From: Rhynchopus sp. YZ270_cl-10
Lineage: Eukaryota > Euglenozoa > Diplonemea > Diplonemida > Diplonemidae
DNA length: 64,000 nt
Direction of reading: 5' to 3'
Assembly: GCA_964035575.1 (NCBI GenBank)
Contig: OZ037868.1
Location: 930,001-994,000 of the forward strand
Positions 30,011 to 40,132 of the stretch are shown here, in pieces (positions within the stretch are counted from its first letter, which is position 1; the number at the start of each line of letters is the position of its first letter). Under the pieces are notes generated by a model. It ran no database searches and was not told where the DNA came from. It saw nothing but the letters and a program-made list of their open reading frames with translations. The position numbers and the translations under genes are program-made.

Positions 30011-31213
30011 TAGCTACAGTTTCCCCACCTCTACCTTTAACTTTTTATACGAGGATGTAATTCTCCGGGATTACTCCGCGATTGTCGTCACAACAAAAAA
30101 GTCCAGAGGACTTGTTGGTCGCCTTACTCATTTGGATCAACGGTATGTATATGCTACTCATTACAATGTTAGCCACTTCTATTGCCAGACACCGGGGCAA
30201 ATAGTAAGTGCAAGAAAACTGCTTTTTGGAAACCAGGAAAACATGATGGACACTCCACTCCACGTGCGGACATGTTTGGCACTTCTGCATGCGTGCAGTA
30301 TCCAAATGTGTCCCCGTGGGAACAAAGTGATAAAGATGTGTCCACTGTGTACAGGGAAAAAACTTTGCGCTCCCCCGGACAGTGCACAATTCAACCCCTT
30401 GTTGTGGGTGGTCTTGTTGCCTTTTGGAACAACAACAATTTTTCCACGTTGTTGCATTTTGGCCAGGCATGCTCTTGAAAGCACGACAATTTGATTGCGT
30501 ATGGACAAAGCAAATAACCAAGTATGAATTCTGAGTTGAAATGTGAGAGATGTTGTGGGAAGGGGAGTTCGCTCCTTTCAACGATGACCTCGTTGTTCTT
30601 CAATAGGCATGTCTTAACCGACCACATAAATAAAATTGTGCCGGCCTCGAAGGATTCTAAGCAAACCCGCGTGGTAGCTAAACACTGACTCTCTCTCAAT
30701 TCAACAAAGAAGGAATACTTGGTAATTTGTGGAGCACCCGTGCATGAAAATTGTAAAACTTTGCGCCCCACGTTGCCCCAGAACACGGCTTCCTTTGTAA
30801 CCGGTTCTGGCCCAACGTGGACTGCCTGTTCACCCTTTCCGGGTGGCTGGTGGTTTCTGGCATCAATTTTTGGGCTCCGGCTCGGTTAGGCATTTTAGGG
30901 CAATAAAACAAGTCATACCACCATACCATGGGGCCCCAAGAGTGCCCCAGCCAAAGTGGCCTGACTTGTTGCCCTAAAATAAGTTCAGACTTACCCTAAA
31001 AATAAGTTCAGACTTGCCCTAAAAAAGTTCAGACTTGCCCTAAAAAAGTTCAGACTTGCCCTAAAAAAAGTGTTTGCCCTAAAAATAAGTTCAGACTTGC
31101 CCTAAAAACACTTTTAGGGCAAGTCTGAACTTATTTTCGGGCAAGTCTGAACTTTTTCATAGGGCAAGTCTGAACTTTTTCAAAATAGGGTAGGGTAAGT
31201 CTGACTATCTCCC

Positions 31214-31380
31214 TTGGATTTTTTTTTTTTTTTTTCAGATTTGGTGTGGCTGAACCCAAAAAAAAGGGTATTATTTAGCAGTTTGTTAGCACTTTGTTAG
31301 CATGCATTTTTGGGGGGGTGGTGTATAAAAACTTTTTTCCCCACGGGTGTTGGAAAAAAAAATTTTTTTTTTCGTTGGTG
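31214..31380. other. Left flank of a composite inverted-repeat region
   Basis: Starts with TTGGTGTGGCTGAA at about 31243; its inverse TTCAGCCACACCAA ends near 32704, and the outer flanks share AGATT. GGGTATTATTTAGCAG occurs near both ends. The 896-bp element lies between, so this may be an older element that received it. Confidence 0.35.
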
Positions 31381-32276
31381 CAGGGTTTCCGCCAGGATTT
31401 GGGGTTTCAGAAATCGGGGTGTACCATGAAAACGACCCCCAAAAAAATTTTTTTCTCCCCGAAAAAGCGGTCGTCGCGCGCTTCGCGCGCGCCTCCCTGG
31501 CAGACACAGGTAAGAGGCGAAGCGTGCGGGGGGGTGCTACAAAAAATTTTTTTTGGGAAGGGTTGAAAGGGCAGAGGGAGGCGCGAGATACACGCACTAC
31601 CGGTTGAGGTGTCACTTCCACTGGCCGTATCGCCTCGTCAACCGTGGGAGGGGTCTCCTTCTTGACCAAGAGAAGTCGGCTCTGCCGCAGCTTTGGCACA
31701 ACTTTTGGGTTTTAGCACCAGGCTTTTTAGCACCAGCTTTGACAGCAACCATGTTAAGCTTCACAGCTGTGTTGTCTGGTAGAGGTGGTTCGTTTGGAAG
31801 TCGGGGTGGAAGCTTAACAAGGTAAAGGAGTCTTGTGAGAGGGTGATGGCATTTGCTTTTTCATTGCATGGCGCTACACAGTGATTACAGTGCTGCGGAA
31901 CATGTAATAGAAAGTGAATGCACTCGTCACTTGCACCGAGGCCTCCTTTAAAAAAGGAGGCAACACACAGAAGTGTCAATGATAATATAGCAATATCAAA
32001 TAGCCAGCAACACAGCGCCGCAGGCGCACGGTACGCTACTTTTTTTTCTTTCCCCCTAGATTTTACCCCTTTTCTTCCACTTCTTTTGACACAGCGAGCC
32101 AAACACTCTGCACGGTGGGTCACATGACCACGGGGGGTCATCGACAACCTCTAAAACCCCATTTTTCTCGGGGTGTACTTTGGTACACCCCGAATCCCTG
32201 TAAAAATCCAAATTTTTCCGGGAAAAATATTGGGGTGTACCAAAGTACACCCCGGTACACCTTGGCGGAAACTCTG
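31381..32276. mobile_element. 896-bp TIR element, family C copy 1
   Basis: The ends CAGGGTTTCCGCCAGG and CCTTGGCGGAAACTCTG are inverted. The copy at 33597-34494 differs by roughly nine substitutions or small indels over its length. Both contain a GCGCGC-TTC-GCGCGC hairpin, a GCGCCGCAGGCGCACGGTAC module and a GGGGTGTAC...GTACACCCC palindrome. CAGGG ends suggest hAT, but the 8-bp duplication is not clear. Non-coding. Confidence 0.7.
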
Positions 32277-33596
32277 TGGTGAGCTTTTTAACGCCGGCAT
32301 TTGCATTTCCGGAATCCGTCCGGCCAGTGGTGGGGTCAATTCGCCGAAATGGACAAGTTCTCGCTTTTGGTCAATTTCCGCAGTATACACAGTATACACA
32401 GTATACACAGCATACACAGCATACTCAGGGGAAAACTCACTTTGTGGGCGCCGCAGGCGCACGGTACGCGTTTTTCGTGATTTTTTCCAGCCCCGTTCTG
32501 TGCGTTCTTTTGACTCAGCGAGTCGATTGCATTCAACGGTGGGGTCACACATGGGTATGCAAGAGTGGAGGCGCGCCAACAGGGGGAGTGGAAAAACCAA
32601 GGTAAAAAAATGTTTTTATACACCACCCCTAAAAAAAGGGTATTATTTAGCAGTTTGTTAGCAGTTCTTTAGCAGTGAAATTTGCTGGTTTCAGCCACAC
32701 CAAGATTCCATTTTTTTTTTTTTTTTTTTTTTTTGAAAAACCCGAAAACCCGAAAACCGGGTTTTGAAAACCCAGAAACCCGCCCTAACTTAACCCCTGG
32801 TTTCAGGCAGGGATTTTTCTAATTCTGGATTGGGATTGGGATTGGGATTTCGGAAAAATAAAAAAAATCCCTGAAAAAAATTCCCTGTTTTTCCCTACAG
32901 CAATTTCAGGTACATTCTACTCCACCCCACCCCCAGAGAGTTTCGCCTGTGGGATGCGATCGATCAACGCGATCAAATAAAGCGAAAAAAGGGGAAAAGG
33001 AAAAAAAAAAATTCCCGGATTTTTGAGGAAAAAATTGTCTCTGCAGGCGGTTGCTGTAGTTGTGGGTGCGGATGTTCACGTCAGTTGCAGGCAAACGTCC
33101 AGCATCAGAGACATTTGAGGTTGTGCACAAGAAGAAGGAGAAGACGTGTCAATCGCATTCAATTATGAGGGTTGGAAGACGGAGGAGATCTCAAATGTTG
33201 CGTACCGTGGCTTCGCCAGGAACCTTTGGGTGCCATGACTGCCGTTTCTTTCATAAATGTACCGAGGTTACTGATGAGGCTGACACACTACGGATTGTGG
33301 TTCACCCCTCCCCACCTGCCTTTTGTGCATCAGAGGGGAGAAAGCGCCACGCCCCCCTGCACTGGCAGGGAGTCGCGCGTGTGAAGCGCGCGCAGCGACC
33401 GCTTTTACGGGGGGAAAGCTCGGGACCCCAAATGACCCCCGGCGAGAGCCCTGACGACATATCGGGAAATTTTTTTTTCCCCCCACAAAAAAGTCAAAAA
33501 ACAGCCCAAAAACTATACCAAAAAAACAGGGAATTTTTTGGATTGGGATTTCGGAATTTGGCCAAAAAGGGACGGATTTAGAGATATCCTTGGTTT
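32277..33596. other. Spacer between the two family C copies, non-coding
   Basis: Contains an inverted CCGTCC...GTGGGGTCAATT block related to 36940-37190, a five-unit 10-bp tandem (about 32383-32427), a GGCGCCGCAGGCGCACGGTA module (about 32448), long A/T runs and a GGCTTCGCCAGG fragment at 33208. No exon recognised. Confidence 0.4.
32383..32427. repeat. 10-bp tandem repeat AGTATACAC(A/C), 4-5 units
   Basis: CAGTATACACAGTATACACA continues with a CAGCATACAC variant; each unit contains the self-complementary GTATAC. Confidence 0.8.
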
Positions 33597-34494
33597 CAGG
33601 GTTTCCGCCAGGATTTGGGGTTTCAGAAATCGGGGTGTACCATGAAAACGACCCCCAAAAAAATTTTTTTCTCCCCGAAAAAGCGGTCGTCGCGCGCTTC
33701 GCGCGCGCCTCCCTGGCAGACACAGGTAAGAGGCGAAGCGTGCGGGGGGGTGCTACAAAAAATTTTTTTTGGGAAGGGTTGAAAGGGCAGAGGGAGGCGC
33801 GAGATACACGCACTACCGGTTGAGGTGTCACTTCCACTGGCCGTATCGCCTCGTCAACCGTGGGAGGGGTCTCCTTCTTGACCAAGAGAAGTCGGCTCTG
33901 CCGCAGCTTTGGCACAACTTTTGGGTTTTAGCACCAGGCTTTTTAGCACCAGCTTTGACAGCAACCATGTTAAGCTTCACAGCTGTGTTGTCTGGTAGAG
34001 GTGGTTCGTTTGGAAGTCGGGGTGGAAGCTTAACAAGGTAAAGGAGTCTTGTGAGAGGGTGATGGCATTTGCTTTTTCATTGCATGGCGCTACATAGTGA
34101 TTACAGTGCTGCGGAACATGTAATAGAAAATGAATGCACTCGTCGCTTGCACCGAGGCCTCCTTTAAAAAAGGAGGCAACACACAGAAGTGTCAATGATA
34201 ATATAGCAACATCAAATAGCCAGCAACACAGCGCCGCAGGCGCACGGTACGCTACTTTTTTTTCTTTTCCCCCTAGATTTTACCTCTTTTCTTCCACTTC
34301 TTTTGACACAGCGAGCCAAACACTCTGCACGGTGGGGTCACATGACCACGGGGGGTCATCTACAACCTCTAAAACCCCATTTTTCTCGGGGTGTACTTTG
34401 GTACACCCCGAATCCCTGTAAAAATCCAAAATTTTCCGGGAAAAATATTGGGGTGTACCAAAGTACACCCCGGTACACCTTGGCGGAAACTCTG
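33597..34494. mobile_element. 898-bp TIR element, family C copy 2
   Basis: Same ends and interior as 31381-32276, about 99% identical. Flanks are TTGGTTT and TGTTTTT, not a clean duplication. The near identity indicates recent transposition or segmental duplication. Confidence 0.7.
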
Positions 34495-35332
34495 TGTTTT
34501 TTGCACTCAAAACAACGTTGTTCTGCTTCTCCTTTTTTAAGTTCTCTGTATTTAAAAAAGGATTTTTGAAGCAACCTGCATTTTGAGGTGCCAGTTGAGA
34601 TGCCCTTCCAGTGAAGATGTGTACACAAGAGACACATTCAACTTACAAATTTTGCTTCTTTAGCATGCCTTGGTGAGGGCAGGGGTGTGGGTGTGGGTCC
34701 TGCACACTCTCTTCGATTTGGCCTCCCCTTTAAATAAATTATTAAAACGTTCTAATGAGCGCTGTGTGGACACAACGAGGCGAGTTCATTTTTTGTTTGT
34801 TTGTTTGTTTGTTGTTGTTGCAGCTCCCCCCTTTTCCCTATCCGTTCTCTGCCCAGGGTCACAGCACCCACTGACGTTCCAGTGCAAGGCATTAATTTTT
34901 CTTTTAAAAAAAGGAGCGAGGAAAAAAGGGAGGGGCCGTTTTTTCTGCACACAACCTCCCTCGTGGTAATCGTGTGCATGTCAATGAAGTGCTCTCTGGG
35001 GGTTCGATAACCCGCGGGTAACCAGTGCCTCACACCAAAAAGGTGTGGGAAATGGGGGATAACTGTAGTGGGGGATTTGAAAAAAAAAACTGGAAAAAAA
35101 AAGGATAAATGTTTTATCCGCTCCCCCTTTAATCTAAAATAAACAAAGCTTTTTGTCATTCAAAAAAGGACGTGGCGCGGTTTCTGACAACTTCCTCTGT
35201 GTTTGCGCCCTTGAATCCAATAAGCTTCTCTTTCTCACCCCCTCTCGATGAACGAATTGCTGAAACATGGGAGAGCACGTCTTTTCTACCAATGATGAAT
35301 TAGCGTCATCTAATGAACTTTTCTTTCTCCCT

Positions 35333-35562
35333 CACGACGGTGAAGTAAATGACATGACATGTGCCTTTTACATGTAAAATGACATGTGAGAAGCAATGAC
35401 ATGTGCCACATAACAATGACATGTACTCAACAGGTCATTTTACCTGTGGCACATGTCACTTTACATGTAAAATGACATGTGTGTCATTTGTCACGTGTGC
35501 TTTTTACATGTAAAAAAAGTTACATGTAAAGCACACGTCATGTCGTTTACTTCATCGTCGTG
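35333..35562. mobile_element. 230-bp MITE built of ACATGT palindromes
   Basis: The ends CACGACGGTGAAGTAAATGA and CGTTTACTTCATCGTCGTG are inverted. The interior is a nested set of TTTACATGTAAAATGACATG words that can fold in several ways. Flanks CTCCCT and CTCCCC are a possible imperfect duplication. Confidence 0.6.
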
Positions 35563-35685
35563 CTCCCCACTCCCCACTCCCCACCCCCCCCAGGTGACCC
35601 CCCCCCTTCCCCCCTCCTCATGACTTTTTTGAATTAGGATGGGTGTGGGTACAACCCTCTGCAATGTGAGTAAATATGTTGTACA

Positions 35686-35795
35686 CAACGAAGTAAATGA
35701 TGTGGCTTGTGGTTTTACTTCTGGTTTCATGCAAGCCAACTGTGAAACCCACAAGAAAACCCGCAAGCCAACTCATTCACTTCACCATTGTATGC
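35686..35795. mobile_element. ~110-bp inverted-repeat element related to 35333
   Basis: ACAACGAAGTAAATGATGTG at the left and TCATTCACTTCACCATTGT at the right are inverted, with GGCTTGTGGTTTT / AAAACCCGCAAGCC further in. Confidence 0.45.
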
Positions 35796-36127
35796 CGAAC
35801 GTACTAAGTTGGACCAGATTCCCAAAGAGTTGTGCAATGGTACACAGCTACAGCGCTGCTGTGGTCACCTGCACTGCGGCTGCCGTGCCCGCGATCATCA
35901 GCAGCGTTGATACTGTTGTCGTTACTCTGTAGTGCACGTTATAGTTCAGAGTGCAACACCCACCTTGCTTTGTTTTCATCCATTTTAACCGAGATGGGAA
36001 AAATTGATGAGAAAAAAAAAAACATTATAGTGAAGGTTTGTCTGTGGTTGCTACAATAAATGAACAGATTTTCAAAAAAAGAAAAAAGAAAAAAGAGTTG
36101 AGGACGACCTCCGTCTATATCTCTTTA

Positions 36128-36206
36128 AGTACAATAGCCTTCGGGCAACATTGAGTACAGATCCTGCACTAGCAGGTGATTGTCGACACAAACAACAAAA
36201 AAAATA
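36128..36206 (+). repeat. TTCG-hairpin element (F4), copy 2
   Basis: GTACAATAGCC-TTCG-GGC and ATTGAGTAC close a stem. A second small hairpin CCTGC-ACTA-GCAGG follows, then TGATTGTCGACACAAACAAC and an A run. Confidence 0.6.
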
Positions 36207-36292
36207 CGCGTGGAATTGGAAAATAGTGAAATCTGTGAAGAAATAAACGTTACTCTTAATGGTTCAGGGCAATCTGCATCTATACCTTCCGT

Positions 36293-36372
36293 AGTACAAA
36301 GGCTTCGGCCTGACGTTGGGTACAGATCTTTATACCAGTAGGTGTAAAGTGATTTTCGAAAAAAAAAAAGCA
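36293..36372 (+). repeat. TTCG-hairpin element (F4), copy 3
   Basis: GTACAAAGGC-TTCG-GCC and GTTGGGTAC. The inner pairs are GGC/GCC where copies 1 and 2 have GCC/GGC, a compensatory swap. Ends GTGATTTTCG and an A run. Confidence 0.6.
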
Positions 36373-36548
36373 ACAAATAATTCAACTCTCATGCACCCCG
36401 TTTTTTTTGCCCTTTTTTGCCCTTTTGTTACGCTTTAAATAAACACAACGTTTTGTGTGGAGGTTGGTGAATAGTTGCTTACACATGCAGGTATATTTCA
36501 CTCCTTTTGCATAACACTTTGCAGGATTGTTTTCTTTATTTTATTTTT

Positions 36549-36601
36549 GACCAAGCGTGAGAGGGGTCTACATTATACCAACCAAATATTCTTTTTTACA
36601 G
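36549..36601 (+). repeat. Intron-type hairpin motif (F1) plus acceptor
   Basis: GACCAAGCGTGAGAGGGGTC, then TATACCAACC and CTTTTTTACAG ending at 36601. A hAT-type element has inserted 10 nt beyond the AG. Confidence 0.45.
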
Positions 36602-36611
36602 GCCACAGAAA

Positions 36612-37465
36612 CAGGGCTATTTCTAAAAACCTGTCCCTGTCCCTGATTTTTGGAAAATGAAAGTTGCCAAAAAATTTGCACGGGGCTTATATACAGGGCT
36701 GCCAAAAAATTTGCACGTACTACAGTACTTACAGAGAGGGGGGTGATGGGCTTTCTGCTTGAAGAAAGTTGCCGATTTTTTTTGTGTTGGAAAGTTTTCT
36801 TCCAGATTGTGCAAGACACGGGGTTTTTGATTTTCTGAAAAAACAGAGAGGGCGCACCAGGCCGCATGCCGGAGGTGCTATGATGGGGTTTCTTAGAAAA
36901 CTTGTTCTCTACACTAACATCACACTGGTACCGTACTCATTTTAACAAAAACCAAGAACTTGCCCAATTCTGCAAATTGACCCCACCACAGAACGGACGG
37001 ATTCCGGAAATGCAAATGCCGGTGTTTTCGCGCATTTTCATGTTTCAGCATCTGGGAGAGAAAATCTGGGTTGTGGGATTTACCTTGGCCCCTTTACCTT
37101 AAACTCATTTTGACCAAAACCAAGAACTTGGCCATTTCTGCAAATTGACCCCACCACAGTGCGGACAGATTCCGGAAATGCCAATCGCAGTATGTTTTGG
37201 GGCTGAAAAAATTTCAGGGGAAATTTTTTTTGAGCAGCATTTTTTGGCCGAAAATGGGCCCCACGTATAAGCAACCGGGCTCATATTTTCAAAAAATTTA
37301 AGTGGTCAAAAAATTGTCCAATTTTCGAGATTGACCCCACCACCGCACGGGTGAATCCCAAAAATGCAAATAAGGATGTTTTTGGCACAAAATAAATCTG
37401 CCAAAAAATTTGTGTCCCGGATTGGATTTTGGACCCCCCGGACCCCATATTTAGAAATAGCCCTG
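36612..37465. mobile_element. 854-bp hAT-type MITE, family D copy 1
   Basis: The ends CAGGGCTATTTCTAAA and TTTAGAAATAGCCCTG are perfect inverses with an 8-bp duplication CACAGAAA (36604-36611 and 37466-37473). The interior carries two tandem-like blocks around ATTGACCCCACCAC...CGGA, shared with 49080-49340 and the 262-bp tandem at 51368. Confidence 0.88.
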
Positions 37466-37767
37466 CACAGAAAGCCCATTTTAATGTGTGTGTGTGTGTT
37501 TTTTTGATAGTTTTCTTTTCTTTTACAGTCGTACAACAAACACCGGTGGGGTAAAAGCTCATGGAGTGGCGGTTAAATCCTCCTTTAAAAAAAAGGAAAA
37601 TGACTAAAATCTTTTTAAACTCATTATTTTTTACCAACTCTGGCGATGGTGAAAAAATACTAGGTCCCAAAGGGCTAAGGTGGGGTTTTTTACCCTACCT
37701 GATGTTTGTTGTACTGCATTTGTTCTATTTTTTAGCGATATAGCAATAAAGGCGTACTAGGAAGGCG

Positions 37768-37875
37768 CAGTGCTGTAAGAATACGTATCAGAATACGTAA
37801 GAATACGTATTCTTACGTATTCTTAGCGTATTCTTACGAAGAATACGAATCAGAATACGTATTCTTACAGCACTG
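37768..37875. mobile_element. 108-bp MITE of GAATACGTATTC palindromes, hAT-type
   Basis: The ends CAGTGCTGTAAGAATACGTA and TACGTATTCTTACAGCACTG are perfect inverses, with an exact 8-bp duplication GGAAGGCG (37760-37767 and 37876-37883). Almost the whole element is palindromic. Confidence 0.9.
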
Positions 37876-37883
37876 GGAAGGCG

Positions 37884-38872
37884 TGGGTGACACATGAGCC
37901 AATAGCTTTTGCTTACGTTCATCGGAGAGCCTCCCCACCCCCCTCACTTCTTCATTTCCTTTTTGTTCCCCTTTGGAATAGAAAGGGAAATGAAACAACA
38001 GTTTGTGTCACATAAAATCGCCAAAGAAATTCGCTTAGGTCATGGGATGGCCCACCCTTCTGATCAAAAAGCTTCATCTTAAAAATCTTTTTATCCCCAC
38101 TTTTTTGCATCGTTTTATTAAATTTTCAATGTGTGTTGCCACTTTGCTCCACATTATTTTTTATTTCCCCCCCTTTTTTTGCTGTTCAACAACCCATCTT
38201 TATTCAAAGGTGACTAAGCGCAGAAAGGCTTAGGTTCATCTTATAAACTTTTCTTTCTTCTTGCCATCCGACGACGAATAGAGGATCGATACCATATCCA
38301 ATTCCATCCCCCCCAGCTCCACACATTTTTTTTTTTTCTCTTCAATCCCCACCCCACTCCCCTCACCTCCTCCCCCTCTTCCCACTTCACTTGATAAAAT
38401 GAGGCAATATCGGAAATCTAAATCCGCAGCTTCTTTCAACAGTAGCGCCTTGCCAGAGCAAATCACAGATACACACACACACCATGGGGCCATATTCTGC
38501 GCAAGAATTACCCCCTATTAGTTATCAAAACGCACACACCTATCGTGGGCTATACTCTGTTCAGGCGTTACCCACTCTCCATCTGTTATCAAACCAAAAC
38601 ACACACATTATGGGGCCAGATTCTGGGCAAGAATTACCCCTTTTAGTTATCGAACCCACATCACATCACACACCCATTCACCTATTTGATAATCACATCT
38701 TATCGATGCTGGGCAATGCTGTAATACTGTACGGCGCACTCTCCATTCTGTACATTGCATCAGACCAACACCATCATTGCCTCTCCCTCCTCCCTCCTCC
38801 CTTCCCTTCTCCTCCTCTCCTCTCCTCTCATTGCAACCCAGAAAGGCCGCAAAAAAAAAAAAAAAAAAAAAA
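37884..38872. other. Non-coding leader region before the Tim44/mL45-like gene
   Basis: Holds an F1 motif (38206) and three degenerate ~60-nt units around GGGCCATATTCTGCGCAAG (38484-38650), whose inverse occurs once at 45245-45310; each can form a G4/C4 and ATTCT/AGAAT stem. A pyrimidine tract ending CCCAG at 38841 is a good trans-splice acceptor for the next gene. Confidence 0.45.
38206..38260 (+). repeat. Intron-type hairpin motif (F1)
   Basis: AAAGGTGACTAAGC, GCAGAAAG, GCTTAGGTTCATCTTATAAAC, then TTTTCTTTCTTC. No exon attached. Confidence 0.6.
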
Positions 38873-39664
38873 ATGCACACAATGCAGCGAACCGCCAAAT
38901 CCATGCTGTCAGCATGCCCAGCACACAGCACAGCCTTCAGACAGACACGTTATACCGGTGGGGCAAGACAGACGGCGAATGCTCCTTCAACGATCCCCAC
39001 ACCGAAGGGGCAGTTCACGAAGATGGGGCGCGATACTGGGATGGCGGCGCAAAATACCATTGGGTGTGTTCTGTTTAGGAGGAAACACACCTTCGATGTG
39101 AGAAAGGACGGGGTGAAGCAGGTTCTGACGACAGTCAAGAACTATTTGAAGGGGCAGTTTTTGCTGTCCGATGTGCGTCGGCGCCGTGACGACCTTGAGC
39201 CAGAGGTGCTCGGGGATATCTACACAGCCTTCCGCCTTGCGCTCATTAAGGAGGACATTTCTACGTTGAACCGCCTTCTCAATTCATATGAATTCCGGTA
39301 CTATGAAAAACAGATCACAGACAGCAAGAAGAACGTCTCCCTGAAAGATCTGACCAACAGAGGAAGCAGCACCGTCAACCTGACAAAGGTCAACGTTGTT
39401 GCAGCAGATTCAATCGACTTCGCGAGTACCGACTACCTGCAGATTACGTTAAAAGTTCAAGGTACGATGACAACACACTTCAAAGACGGCACCGAAAAAG
39501 AAGAGGAGATTCATGAATACTGCGCGTTCGAGCTTGCCTCTGACAGTGGAGGCCCCGCCGATGCAATCCAACCCATCAAAATCTGTGGACGATACGACGC
39601 AGATCTCGACAGAATCGGTGAAGATGGTGTAGACCCAAACTATTACTTCAGCAACATGGGTTAA
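38873..39664 (+). CDS. Mitochondrial Tim44-like domain protein (mL45-type), 263 residues
   Basis: A single frame from ATG 38873 (or 38882) to TAA 39662-39664. A long pyrimidine tract and CAG end at 38841, giving a short A-rich leader. The N-terminus is Arg/Ser/Ala-rich with few acids (MQRTAKSMLSACPAHSTAFR), as in mitochondrial targeting sequences. The domain reads LEPEVLGDIYTAFRLALIKE, then ISTLNRLLNSYEFRYYEKQI, then beta-rich VNVVAADSIDFASTDYLQIT and KICGRYDADLD near the end. This helix-then-sheet layout matches Tim44-like/mL45 domains, found in the import motor and in the mitoribosomal large subunit. I favour mL45 because the Tim44 N-terminal half is missing. Assignment is by pattern, not search. 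Confidence 0.5.
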   Translation: MHTMQRTAKSMLSACPAHSTAFRQTRYTGGARQTANAPSTIPTPKGQFTKMGRDTGMAAQNTIGCVLFRRKHTFDVRKDGVKQVLTTVKNYLKGQFLLSDVRRRRDDLEPEVLGDIYTAFRLALIKEDISTLNRLLNSYEFRYYEKQITDSKKNVSLKDLTNRGSSTVNLTKVNVVAADSIDFASTDYLQITLKVQGTMTTHFKDGTEKEEEIHEYCAFELASDSGGPADAIQPIKICGRYDADLDRIGEDGVDPNYYFSNMG

Positions 39665-39688
39665 AACAGAAGCGGTTTTTTTTTTTTT

Positions 39689-39722
39689 ACTAAGAGAGGC
39701 TTAGGCTCATCTTTTAAACCCC
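39689..39722 (+). repeat. Intron-type hairpin motif (F1), shortened
   Basis: ACTAAGAGAGGCTTAGGCTC, ATCTTTTAAACC, between the Tim44-like gene and CWC15. Confidence 0.45.
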
Positions 39723-39801
39723 CTTTTGTGTTCTTGATCCCATTTCCCCGAGCGTTTCGTTTCAAAACCCAGATTAGGTAATGAACAGGTATCTTTCAGG
39801 T

Positions 39802-39838
<37 letters not shown>

Positions 39839-40132
39839 TCAATAAAAAAAATTATTGCTCACTCATGGGGAGGGAAAAAAGGATAAAATTCTGGGGTCAA
39901 GGGGGAATTTTTTTTTGTTCATTTCACTGATGTGAAGTTTGGTGGTTTGTGGGGGGCGATCCCCCCCTTTTTTTACATCCGAAAAGCCCAGATTTATTTT
40001 TTTGTTTCAATCCGCGATTCCTCCTCTCCCCCCCCTCCCGTTCCCCTCGTCTTTCATTATTTACTCAAATAATTCACCCCCTTTCTCTACAGACATTATT
40101 ACATAAAAGGTCACAACAACACAGACTAAACA
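39723..40132. other. Intergenic leader of CWC15
   Basis: A 38-nt T run (39801-39838) and a pyrimidine tract ending CTCTACAG at 40092, which would leave a 40-nt leader. No other signal seen. Confidence 0.5.

Larger units (their letters stand above)
29306..31213. mobile_element. 1.9-kb Mutator-like non-autonomous element, 9-bp target duplication
   Basis: The inverted ends begin GGGAAATAGTCAGA / TCTGACTATCTCCC and continue through TTACCCTACCCTATTTTG into arrays of AAGTTCAGACTTGCCC in both orientations (29340-29510 and 30960-31195). The flanks are a perfect TTGGATTTT duplication (29297-29305 and 31214-31222). Nine-base duplications with long ends are typical of Mutator-like elements. No transposase-like ORF is visible. 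The interior holds adjacent F4 and AGTGGAG stem-loops (29887-30010) and resembles parts of the 7239-10051 element. Confidence 0.72.
34495..36548. other. Non-coding stretch with palindromic MITEs and hairpin repeats
   Basis: Holds an ACATGT-rich MITE (35333-35562), a related inverted-repeat block (about 35686-35795), and two F4 hairpins (36128, 36293). A short open frame with an Ala-rich end (AAVVTCTAAAVPAIISS, stop at 35932) could be an exon, but I cannot support it. Confidence 0.4.

Noticed and set aside
30005-30040. Spliced-leader-like sequence around AGCTACAGTTTC
   Set aside because: It resembles part of known diplonemid leaders, but lacks the following conserved half and a donor, lies inside a Mutator-like element, and is single. 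Probably chance.
31381-34494. The two 0.9-kb direct repeats as long terminal repeats of one element
   Set aside because: Each copy has its own inverted ends (CAGGGTTTCCGCCA...), and the DNA between shows no element body, so two separate DNA-transposon-like copies fit better.
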